5,590 nucleotides of DNA from Acidobacteriota bacterium (GCA_013694845.1 JACDBQ010000167.1:1-5590), one strand, 5' to 3'; shown: positions 1 to 5,589, counted from the first letter of the stretch. Notes: a model not told the origin generated them from the letters alone. Translations and numbers: made by a program.

Positions 1-123
1 CGCCCTGCCCGTCCCGCCTGCCTCGTCGTGCCCATCGCCGATCAAGTTGACGGTGCCCTGTAGGGCCAGAAATAACGGAACGCCTCGCTGGTACGCGTAA
101 GCGTAAAATGCAACGTTTCGCAT
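1..123 (-). CDS. Possible 5' part of a small gene running off the left edge
   Basis: From an ATG at 123 the minus strand is open for 41 codons to the window edge, beginning MRNVAFYAYAYQRGVPLFLA (1-20) and then LQGTVNLIGDGHDEAGG (21-37). The outer 20 codons (bases 1-60) nearly all end in G or C, as in the real genes here, whereas the part inside the repeat arm does not. No ribosome binding site precedes the ATG, although the frame stays open back to about 207. It could be a genuine gene start, the remains of a gene truncated by the repeat unit, or chance. I cannot name a product. Confidence 0.2.
   Translation of the reverse strand, partial: MRNVAFYAYAYQRGVPLFLALQGTVNLIGDGHDEAGGTGRA
62..102 (+). 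repeat. Left arm of a 41-bp imperfect inverted repeat
   Basis: This arm begins AGGGCCAGAAATAACGGAAC and pairs with the reverse complement of 256-296 at 37 of 41 positions. The differences are at 72, 85, 97 and 98. The inner core 63-96 matches at 32 of 34. Together the arms bound a 235-base unit with a 153-base spacer. The outer end starts GGG and the inner end reads GGTACGCGTAAG, which loosely recalls the terminal repeats of Tn3-family elements (about 38 bp, GGGG...TAAG). No matching 5-base target duplication flanks the pair: CTGTA on the left, TGACG on the right. Confidence 0.85.
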
Positions 124-249
124 GTACAATCGTGAGTAGTTACAGCAGGTTGCAATTTGCCTTTCCGTCGGGTGGCACCGTATCGAAAGCGGTACAGATC
201 GGTTGATTCAGGCTCCAAGGCGTCTCTTTGTCCGCTCAATGTTCCTCAT
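124..249. other. Intergenic spacer inside the inverted repeat, no gene identified
   Basis: Together with the flanking arms, this belongs to a 375-base stretch (1-375) without a confident gene. The spacer has many stops in all frames and lower GC than the operon. Short symmetric motifs are present (TGTA...TACA near 124-145; ACCG...CGGT near 178-194), but I see no convincing sigma-70 promoter, tRNA, riboswitch or terminator. From 297 to 375 there is only a weak GTCGCC...GGCGAC hairpin (330-359) without a T-run. Confidence 0.5.
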
Positions 250-255
250 ATGTCG

Positions 256-296
256 GCTTGTGCGTACCAGCGGGGCGTTCCGTTACTTCTGGCCCT
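256..296 (-). repeat. Right arm of the 41-bp imperfect inverted repeat
   Basis: Read on the minus strand, this arm begins AGGGCCAGAAGTAACGGAAC and mirrors 62-102. It lies 80 bases past the stop of the zinc-ribbon gene, so the pair sits just beyond the 3' end of the Hsp70 operon. Read on the plus strand it encodes AYQRGVPLLLAL, the same peptide (bar one residue) that the left arm encodes on the minus strand. Confidence 0.85.
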
Positions 297-375
297 GACG
301 TTCCCATCCTTGTGGGCGGCCACGAACACGTCGCCCGACTTGTGTCAGCACGCGGCGACCCGGCATCATTCACGT

Positions 376-660
376 TCATGCGTCCTGCGGTTCGCCGGAA
401 GCCGTGTCGTCGAACCGTCGTGACAATGCTGCCACGATCTGCCACAGGGCCAGGGTTTCCGGCGCCGTATGGAGCACCAGTGCACGCCGAAGCAACTGCT
501 CCGCGGTGGCGGCCTTGTCGAGAGACAGGCAATACATGGCCGCGTCGACCAGGGCCTGGCCTTCGCGTTCCACTCGTTGCGCCATCCGAAGCTCGGCACG
601 GCACCGGCGGCAGGTCTCCGCGCCGTTGAGGGCGGCGCGGCAGAGCGGACAGCGGTCCAT
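376..660 (-). CDS. Small zinc-ribbon plus helical-repeat protein closing the Hsp70 operon
   Basis: I do not recognise a named family. The 94 residues divide into an N-terminal ribbon with cysteines at 4, 7, 17 and 20 (CPLC and CRRC knuckles nine residues apart), expected to bind one zinc, and a helical segment at about 24-82. The latter includes an Ala/Leu-rich pair like one TPR-type hairpin (LDKAATAEQLLRRALVLHTA, 47-66), followed by an acidic tail. The ATG lies 3 bases after the Hsp70 TGA. Only a weak GAGA-like site is upstream, so translation probably depends on reinitiation from hsp70. Two longer overlapping minus-strand frames start just upstream (at 667 and 674) but lose the cysteine pattern and give Arg/Pro-rich products, so this frame is preferred. 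The context suggests an adaptor or client-specificity subunit of the chaperone; this is inference. No terminator with a U-run is visible after its TGA. Confidence 0.8.
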   Translation of the reverse strand: MDRCPLCRAALNGAETCRRCRAELRMAQRVEREGQALVDAAMYCLSLDKAATAEQLLRRALVLHTAPETLALWQIVAALSRRFDDTASGEPQDA

Positions 661-663
661 CGA

Positions 664-2397
664 TCACGTCTCAAGAAAGAACAGCAGATCCTGCAGTTGC
701 TGACGCGCCTCCTTCAGGGCCGAACCATCGCCGCTGCTTCGGGCGTCGCGGATCGACTCGATCAGATCGATGATCTCCGCGCGGTCCTCCTCGCCGGCGC
801 CATCCAGCCTGGTGCTCGCCTTCGACAGCAACGCATCAAGGGCAGAGCCGGTGGCTGCCTGCGCCTCCGCCCCCTCTTCACGTCCTTCGAACAATGAGCC
901 GATTCGCTCACGCGCCTCGTCCAGCTGCGCCTGATCATAGCGCGACATCGCCTTTTCGATGGTGATCCGCTGCTCGAGGCCGGTCTTCTTCTCGCGGGCC
1001 GAGACCTGCAGGATCCCGTCACGGTCAAGAGCCAGGTCAAGGATCACCGGATTCCCCGCAGGTGCCTTGCTCAGCCCGTCGACCCGGAATTCCCCGATCT
1101 TGACGTTCTTCTCGGCATCCCTGTTCTCGCCCTGGTAGATCCGTACTTCCACCGAGGTCTGCCCGTCGATGACCGTGTAGAACGCTTCGCTCCGGCGCAC
1201 CGGGATGGGCGTGTTCTTCGGGATGATCGGAACGAAGCAATAGGGATACAGGTCGTCGTCCAATTCCCCGAGCGCACTCGTGCCGAACGTGTAGGGGGTA
1301 ACATCGACGAGCACCGCGGAGACTTCGGTGCCGGCCATGGCAGCGCCCTGGATCGCCGCCCCCATGGCGACGCACAGATCCGGATCGACTTCGCCGCGCG
1401 GCTCGCGCCCGAACGTCTCGATTAGACGGCGGCGGATCAACGGGGTCCGCGTCGCACCGCCGACCAGGAGGATCTCGTCCACTTGTGAGGATGTCAGGTC
1501 CGCCGATCCGAGGGCGACATGGATCGCTCCAAGCGTCTCCTCGATGAACGGCATGATCATCGCCTCATATTCGTCGCGACTCAGTTCGAGATCGAGGTTG
1601 ACTGGCTTGCCGTCATTCACCGCGAGGTATTCCTCCTCGATGCGCGCGTAGGGGTGATCGGAGAGATGCTTCTTCGCTGCCTCGGCACTCCGCAATATGC
1701 GCGCCATCGCCTGGGGCTGGTCGGACACGCTCACCCCGTGCTTGAGCTTCAGATGCTCGAGCACGTGTGCGACGATCTTCTCGTCGAAATCGTCGCCGCC
1801 GAGTTGGTTGTTTCCGTGGCTGGAGATCACCTCCACCACGCCGCCCTCGATCCTCACCACCGAGACATCGAAGGTGCCCCCACCGAGATCGTAGACCAAG
1901 ATGCACTTGCCCTGATGCTGCGCGGCCTCGTAGATAAGTGCCGCCGCCGTCGGCTCATTGATGATCCGCACCACCTCCAGCCCGGCGATCTCGCCGGCCT
2001 CACGCGTCGCCTGCCGCTGCGCGTCCGAGAAATACGCCGGCACCGTGATCACCGCACGGCGCACCGGACCTCCCAGCCGAAGCTGCGCAATCTCCTTCAG
2101 ACGCGACAGGATGATCGCTGAGATCTCCTGCGGCGCGTAGTCGCGCTCGCCGAGACGCACCCGGGCATCGGTGCCCATCCGCCGCTTGATCGAGCGGACC
2201 GTGCGCTCGGGGTAGAGCATGAACTGGTTGCGAGCCTCCTCGCCGACCAGCAGTTCGCCCGTCTCGGAAAGGCCGACCACCGAGGGCAACACCACCTGGC
2301 CGCGTTCGTCGGCGAACATGAGCGGCCGGCCATCCTGGTAGATGGCGATTTCCGAGTTGGTGGTCCCGAGGTCGATGCCGACAATGGTGTCCGTCAT
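664..2397 (-). CDS. Hsp70/DnaK-family chaperone, short accessory form
   Basis: This is an ATP-driven cytosolic chaperone of 577 residues; E. coli DnaK has 638. The nucleotide-binding domain (1-360) has the expected motifs: phosphate-1 loop IGIDLGTTNS-type at 5-15 (IVGIDLGTTNS), the catalytic-type lysine of IKRRMG at 71, INEPTAAAL at 146-154, phosphate-2 loop YDLGGGTFDVSV at 169-180, LGGDDFD at 199-205, and adenosine loop ILLVGGATRTP at 309-319. The linker is AVLVD (361-365), followed by DVTPYTFG where DnaK has DVTPLSLG. The beta-sandwich substrate domain spans about 366-480 (KNTPIPVRRSEAF at 394-406, IYQGENRDAEKN at 420-431), with a somewhat longer loop (LDDDLYPYCF) before it. The lid (about 485-577) is shortened, ends LLFFLET, and lacks the EEVD-like tail. 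It starts 4 bases inside grpE. The short length and altered SBD entry recall HscC-like accessory Hsp70s, but subfamily placement needs a phylogeny. Confidence 0.96.
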   Translation of the reverse strand: MTDTIVGIDLGTTNSEIAIYQDGRPLMFADERGQVVLPSVVGLSETGELLVGEEARNQFMLYPERTVRSIKRRMGTDARVRLGERDYAPQEISAIILSRLKEIAQLRLGGPVRRAVITVPAYFSDAQRQATREAGEIAGLEVVRIINEPTAAALIYEAAQHQGKCILVYDLGGGTFDVSVVRIEGGVVEVISSHGNNQLGGDDFDEKIVAHVLEHLKLKHGVSVSDQPQAMARILRSAEAAKKHLSDHPYARIEEEYLAVNDGKPVNLDLELSRDEYEAMIMPFIEETLGAIHVALGSADLTSSQVDEILLVGGATRTPLIRRRLIETFGREPRGEVDPDLCVAMGAAIQGAAMAGTEVSAVLVDVTPYTFGTSALGELDDDLYPYCFVPIIPKNTPIPVRRSEAFYTVIDGQTSVEVRIYQGENRDAEKNVKIGEFRVDGLSKAPAGNPVILDLALDRDGILQVSAREKKTGLEQRITIEKAMSRYDQAQLDEARERIGSLFEGREEGAEAQAATGSALDALLSKASTRLDGAGEEDRAEIIDLIESIRDARSSGDGSALKEARQQLQDLLFFLET

Positions 2398-3062
2398 GCG
2401 CGCTCTCCTTTTCCGGTGGCACTCTTGCTCACGATCACGTCCGCGGTCCGCAATACCTGGTCGTCCCATAGGAAGCCGGTGTGGACCTCCTCGAGCACCG
2501 TCCCGTCCGCTGCGGAACCATCGGCCGACGTGCCGATCACGCGGGCGTGCCGCGGGTCGAACGGCAAGCCGACCAGTTGCGTCGGCACGACCCGGCGGTC
2601 GAGCAGCACCTGATCGAGGCGGCGCAACGTCATGCGCAGGCCCTCTTGCCAAGCCTCGTCGCCCGACGCAGGTCGACGCAACAAGCGACCAACCCAGCCG
2701 GAATGCTGCGCCGCGGCAAACGTCAGCGCCGCAAGCAGGCGGTCGCGCAGATCGATGACATCCAGCAAGAGCGGGCGCAGCGCAGCGTCTGCCTGGTCGC
2801 GCGCTGCGGACCTCGCGCGCTCCAGTTCCTGCTGTAGGTTGGCCTGGCTCGCCTGCAGCATGTCGAAGACGCCACGGAACTGGTCCAGCGCCTCCTTCAC
2901 CAGGCGGGATTCGGTGCGGACCTCACTGCGCAGGCCTGCTATCTCGATGAAGAGGGAATACAGGTCGGAGGTCTCGGTCCGGGGCTCCGGCGCCTCAGTC
3001 TCCGCAGTGTCGAGATAGGCCTGGAACCGGCTGAGCAACGCCTGCTTGATGCTGTCGTCCAC
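2394..3062 (-). CDS. grpE: GrpE-family nucleotide exchange factor
   Basis: This 222-residue protein, near the usual 180-220 for GrpE, is predicted to release ADP from the partner Hsp70 so that it can rebind ATP and drop its client. The C-terminal signature is clear: GLPFDPRHARVIG (165-177), then VLEEVHTGFLWDDQVLRTAD (189-208), matching the GrpE pattern of FxPxxHxAV followed by VxxVxxxGYxxxxxxLRxAxV in the beta-wing. Residues about 44-95 are a charged heptad-rich helix (RSEVRTESRLVKEALDQFRG), the expected dimerising stalk, and 96-160 a helical bundle. The start is GTG with AGGAG 5 bases upstream. The N-terminal 30 residues are poorly conserved and Glu/Pro-rich. Its TGA overlaps the hsp70 ATG as ATGA, so the two are translationally coupled and probably made in fixed ratio. 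It is likely a paralogue dedicated to the adjacent Hsp70 rather than the cell's main GrpE, because the operon lacks a canonical dnaJ. The family is secure; the dedication is inference. Confidence 0.93.
   Translation of the reverse strand: MDDSIKQALLSRFQAYLDTAETEAPEPRTETSDLYSLFIEIAGLRSEVRTESRLVKEALDQFRGVFDMLQASQANLQQELERARSAARDQADAALRPLLLDVIDLRDRLLAALTFAAAQHSGWVGRLLRRPASGDEAWQEGLRMTLRRLDQVLLDRRVVPTQLVGLPFDPRHARVIGTSADGSAADGTVLEEVHTGFLWDDQVLRTADVIVSKSATGKGERA
2405..2409 (-). promoter_or_regulatory. Ribosome binding site of the Hsp70 gene inside the grpE 3' end
   Basis: On the minus strand the sequence reads AAAAGGAGAGCGCGCATG, placing AGGAG 7 bases before the ATG at 2397-2395. This fixes the Hsp70 start. 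The frame is open further upstream (to 2652), but that extension would run 255 bases through grpE in another frame and encodes an Arg/Pro-rich low-complexity stretch with no Hsp70 similarity. Confidence 0.75.
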
Positions 3063-3066
3063 CTTG

Positions 3067-3071
3067 TCTCC
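3067..3071 (-). promoter_or_regulatory. Ribosome binding site that decides the GTG start of grpE
   Basis: On the minus strand the sequence reads AACAGGAGACAAGGTG. A consensus AGGAG sits 5 bases before the GTG at 3062-3060. This supports initiation at that GTG, since there is no ATG close to this site in the frame. The site lies just after the TAA of a 24-codon chance-sized frame and after the hairpin at 3088-3107. Confidence 0.7.
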
Positions 3072-3087
3072 TGTTAAGAAGGAAGGC

Positions 3088-3107
3088 CAGGGGGTCCCGG
3101 CCCCCTG
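3088..3107 (-). terminator. GC-rich hairpin between the J-like gene and grpE (possible attenuator or weak terminator)
   Basis: CAGGGGG (3088-3094) and CCCCCTG (3101-3107) form a perfect 7-bp stem around a 6-base loop. On the minus strand it is followed by a pyrimidine-rich tract (CCTTCCTTCTTAA), not a true U-run, and then directly by the grpE ribosome binding site. It could partially terminate transcription, protect the 5' end of a processed grpE-hsp70 mRNA, or tune grpE translation. The position is clear; the role is inference. Confidence 0.4.
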
Positions 3108-3199
3108 CTGAAGCTAACGCTCCAGATCCCTTCACCTGCATTCATGGCATATGGTTCTCTGCCCTTGGCGGGATCCAGGGCAAGAGCCTCTGGCCGGGC

Positions 3200-3520
3200 T
3201 TAGTGTTCGATCGCGACCTGCATGATCCCCTCGGCAAGAAGCGCTGCCACTGTCCGCTTCGTGCCCCGCGCCGCCAGAGGGGACGCCGCGTGCAGCGCCG
3301 CCATGCTCAGCCGCGAAAGCGCGGCCTCGTTGGTGCGCAGCAGCGTCATCTCCAGCCGCTTTCGCTCGTCGCTGAGCGCCTCGTACGCCGCGCGACAGTC
3401 CTGGAATCGCTCCGGTTCACGATCCGGCGGAAACTCCCGCACCAAGGCGAGATAACGGCGCCGGATCTCGGCATCGTCGGCCGTCTCGTCCACGCCGAGA
3501 ACGGTGAAGGGATCACGCAT
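3200..3520 (-). CDS. Short J-domain-like protein with PPD replacing HPD
   Basis: This 106-residue protein opens with the pattern of a J domain: DPFTVLGVDETADDAEIRRR (3-22) matches the helix I-II start (YxxLGV...A...EIKxAY). AAYEALSDERKR (44-55) matches the helix III end (EAYEVLSDxxKR). Between them, the canonical YHPD(K/R) is replaced by FPPDR at 30-34, and the II-III loop is short. The remaining ~50 residues are an Ala/Leu-rich helical tail with no G/F region, zinc-finger module or C-terminal substrate domain, so this is not a full DnaJ. In known J proteins the HPD histidine is essential for stimulating Hsp70 ATP hydrolysis, so this one may dock or regulate rather than stimulate. The ATG at 3520 shares its A with the upstream TGA. 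A GGAGG (3536-3532 on the minus strand) lies 11 bases upstream, slightly far. It ends with TAA. Co-location with GrpE and Hsp70 supports the assignment. Confidence 0.85.
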   Translation of the reverse strand: MRDPFTVLGVDETADDAEIRRRYLALVREFPPDREPERFQDCRAAYEALSDERKRLEMTLLRTNEAALSRLSMAALHAASPLAARGTKRTVAALLAEGIMQVAIEH

Positions 3521-5589
3521 CAGAGCCGACCCCTCCGCGCCGCCGGACCACCCATCGCCCGCGTGACCATGTCCTCGCAGAGCTGCCGCATCATCGGCTC
3601 CGGCAGGATGGCGCCGAGTTCGGAGGAGCGGAAGCTGTCCATCGTCTCCTCGATCGTCGCTTTCCGCCCGATCTCCCCGACCCGCCCGCGGAGATTGTCA
3701 GCCGCTCCCTTGGGCATGTCCTTGAGCACCATCTGCAGCAACTCCAGGATCTGGGCGTCGTCGATTTCCTCCGCCAGGTCATCCGCCATCCGGCCTCTGT
3801 GGGAAAATTGGGGCAGATCCAAGCCGAGGAACCGCGCGATCCGTTTGGCCGCGTGGAAGTCTCGCCGTTCAGATGCCGCCTCGGCCATTTCGTCCAGCTC
3901 GTTCGTCTCGGCAATGGTCATCGCGTTGCCGTTCCCCCGGGTGCGGGCAACAATCTCGTGGAACCGCCATTCCGGGTTCGCCGGCTCCCGCTGGAGCGCC
4001 GCCCGCGCGTAGGCTCCCAGCAGATCGAACGCATCGAAACGCACGAACATGTCGGCCAGGATCTGGAATTCCGCCGGTGACCAGATGATTCCGGCCCCCT
4101 GCAGCAGCCAGGCATGCATTCCCAGCAGCAGGCCCGACAACGCGCGCTGGTTCTCGCCGGCCTCCACCTGGCCCAAGGCGGAGACGATCGCCATGACCGG
4201 CTCTTTCGTCGGCGGCGTCCGGCGGGCGCCCGCCAACTCCTCGCGCAGCCATAGGGCATCGCCGCGGGCACAGTTCATCAGTTCGGCCTCGAGCACCGTT
4301 CGGAACCAGCCGGCAACGCCGCCGCCCGCGAGCGTCGCCCCCTCGCGCAGCCAGGCACCCGCCTGCTCCGTCTCGCTACTCTGCAGCGCGACCAGGCCGC
4401 GGGCGATGCGCAGCACTCCGCTCGGGGCATCCGGACGGTCCCACTCGGCCGCCTGCGACAATTCCTTGGCGGCGAGGTCGGGACGCTTCGCGCGCATCTG
4501 CTTGCGGGCATGGGCCAGTTGCAGCTCGATCATCTGCCGGCGCACCCCAGGATTGATCGGATCGATCTTCAGGAGCCGGCGGGCAAACCCGGCCGCCTTC
4601 TTGTAGGCCCGGCGTGCCATCGCCGACTGGGTCGCCTGCAATAATATCTGGCTGTCGTCCGGAAAGCGCTGTACCGCGTCGTCTGCCAGACGGTGCCAGT
4701 CCTTCTCCCGAGATTCCTTGCGATAATACGCGATGCGCTCCAGCACGGTGGGGATGTGGTCGGGATCGGCATCGCCGCTACGTTCCAGGTAGAAGATCTC
4801 GGCATCGCTTTCGTCATCGCTGCCCTCGATCTCCGGATGCATGGTCGCGAGGTGCGCGAGGTGGCGGTACATGACGCCCGACGACAACCTCGATGTGCGG
4901 TCTTCGGCCGCGCCGGTCAGTCGGGCCGCAAGATACCAGGAACGCTCCACGGCTTCCCAGTCGCCACGCGCCTCGGCTGCCAGCCCCTGGACACGATACC
5001 GCTCCAGCTGCGACAGCGGCCCGAAGCTCCTCTCGAACTGCGACACGCGGTCGGGCATCTGCGGCAGGAGGTTCAGGCAGGCGCTTCTGACCTCGGCCTG
5101 CGGCAGGTCGGTCTGCTTCAGCAACCAGGAGAACAACGCTGCGGGGCCGCCGCGTGCGGCCGTCGACAGGCGGCCCAGGGACTGCACGGAGGCCGCTTGA
5201 AGGCCGCCGGTCTCGGCCGAGAAGGCCTGCTGCGTCGGCGTCAGGCGGTGCCACGCATCGGCGTCGAGCCCGGGCCCTGCGCGCACCGCCGCCTCCACCG
5301 CCTGACGGAACGGGAAGAACGGCGAGCCCGGCTCGATGGTCTCCAGCCGCCGTGCGGTCCGCTCGGGATCTGGCGGCAACGTGGTCAGACTCTGGAGCAG
5401 CAGGCGGATCGGCCGGAAGGCGGAGCGCAGCGAGATGCGCTTCAGGTGCCGGTCCATCTCCTCCGGGGTCGCGCCATCGACCCAGGCGGCGAGAGCGGCA
5501 CGCGACGCGACAGCCAGTTCGCGCCAGCGTGCCGCCTCGGGCGAGTCGGGGCGGGCCGGCGCCGGAAGCACCGGCACCGTCACCAGCAA
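3520..5589 (-). CDS. Large helical-repeat (TPR-like) protein of an accessory Hsp70 operon, probably 5'-truncated by the window edge
   Basis: I do not recognise a named family. The frame is open to the right edge. The first possible initiator here is a TTG at 5589-5587 with no upstream sequence to judge it, so the real start is probably outside the window; at least 689 codons are visible. The product looks soluble, with no signal peptide or membrane segment. It is almost entirely amphipathic helices with TPR-like pairs, clearest at about residues 195-225 (GLAAEARGDWEAVERSW), 297-345 (ending in RRLLKIDPINP) and 510-545 (ending ALQREPANPEW). These show the small/large residue spacing and the terminal proline of TPR units. 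An acidic patch (GSDDESDAE) lies near 257-264. The C-terminus ends in a basic GPAARRGRL tail. The stop overlaps the next start as TGATG, so it is translationally coupled to the J-like gene. I infer a scaffold or client-binding partner of the downstream Hsp70; no catalytic motif is visible. Confidence 0.85.
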   Translation of the reverse strand: MLVTVPVLPAPARPDSPEAARWRELAVASRAALAAWVDGATPEEMDRHLKRISLRSAFRPIRLLLQSLTTLPPDPERTARRLETIEPGSPFFPFRQAVEAAVRAGPGLDADAWHRLTPTQQAFSAETGGLQAASVQSLGRLSTAARGGPAALFSWLLKQTDLPQAEVRSACLNLLPQMPDRVSQFERSFGPLSQLERYRVQGLAAEARGDWEAVERSWYLAARLTGAAEDRTSRLSSGVMYRHLAHLATMHPEIEGSDDESDAEIFYLERSGDADPDHIPTVLERIAYYRKESREKDWHRLADDAVQRFPDDSQILLQATQSAMARRAYKKAAGFARRLLKIDPINPGVRRQMIELQLAHARKQMRAKRPDLAAKELSQAAEWDRPDAPSGVLRIARGLVALQSSETEQAGAWLREGATLAGGGVAGWFRTVLEAELMNCARGDALWLREELAGARRTPPTKEPVMAIVSALGQVEAGENQRALSGLLLGMHAWLLQGAGIIWSPAEFQILADMFVRFDAFDLLGAYARAALQREPANPEWRFHEIVARTRGNGNAMTIAETNELDEMAEAASERRDFHAAKRIARFLGLDLPQFSHRGRMADDLAEEIDDAQILELLQMVLKDMPKGAADNLRGRVGEIGRKATIEETMDSFRSSELGAILPEPMMRQLCEDMVTRAMGGPAARRGRL

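Larger units (their letters stand above)
62..296. mobile_element. Possible decayed miniature inverted-repeat element (Tn3-derived type is one option)
   Basis: This is a 235-base unit bounded by 41-bp inverted repeats, with no protein long enough to be a transposase. Size and layout fit non-autonomous miniature elements, including the Tn3-derived ones (TIMEs, about 250 bp with about 38-bp ends). The spacer (103-255), especially its left half, is visibly less GC-rich than the operon and has a TGTACAATCGTGAGTAGTTACA-like half-symmetric site near 124-145. Against this, no flanking target duplication is seen and the arms have only three G's at the tip. Identity as a mobile element is therefore inference. 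Confidence 0.35.

Noticed and set aside
58..300. Target-site duplication flanking the inverted repeat
   Set aside because: CTGTA at 58-62 and TGACG at 296-300 do not match, and shifting the boundary by a base or two does not produce a match.
330..359. Intrinsic terminator downstream of the zinc-ribbon gene
   Set aside because: The GTCGCC/GGCGAC stem is only 6 bp with an 18-base interior and is not followed by a T-run on the minus strand.
250..423. 57-residue plus-strand frame starting MSACAYQRGVPLLLAL
   Set aside because: Past the repeat arm it becomes a low-information Arg/His/Ser sequence and overlaps the 3' end of the zinc-ribbon gene by 48 bases. There is no ribosome binding site. It is kept only as part of the repeat-arm observation.
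236..674. Alternative minus-strand frames of 143 and 102 codons over the zinc-ribbon gene
   Set aside because: They lack the paired-cysteine pattern and are Arg/Pro-rich. The 94-residue frame keeps a compact domain layout and starts just after the Hsp70 stop.
1519..2121. 200-codon plus-strand frame opposite hsp70
   Set aside because: It is a mirror of the high G/C third positions in the Hsp70 gene and has no recognisable motif or ribosome binding site; the minus strand is clearly coding.
2398..2652. Upstream extension of the Hsp70 reading frame to 2652
   Set aside because: It overlaps grpE in another frame, is Arg/Pro/Gly-rich like an out-of-frame shadow, and the ATG at 2397 has a good AGGAG and begins directly with the Hsp70 N-terminal motif.
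3074..3145. 23-residue leader peptide before grpE
   Set aside because: ATG and TAA are in frame, but there is no Shine-Dalgarno sequence and the length is within chance expectation. It is mentioned with the hairpin but not called as a gene.
3203..4012. 269-codon plus-strand frame opposite the J-like and large helical genes
   Set aside because: It is Arg/Ser-rich with no domain pattern and spans two genes on the other strand, typical of antisense shadows in GC-rich DNA.
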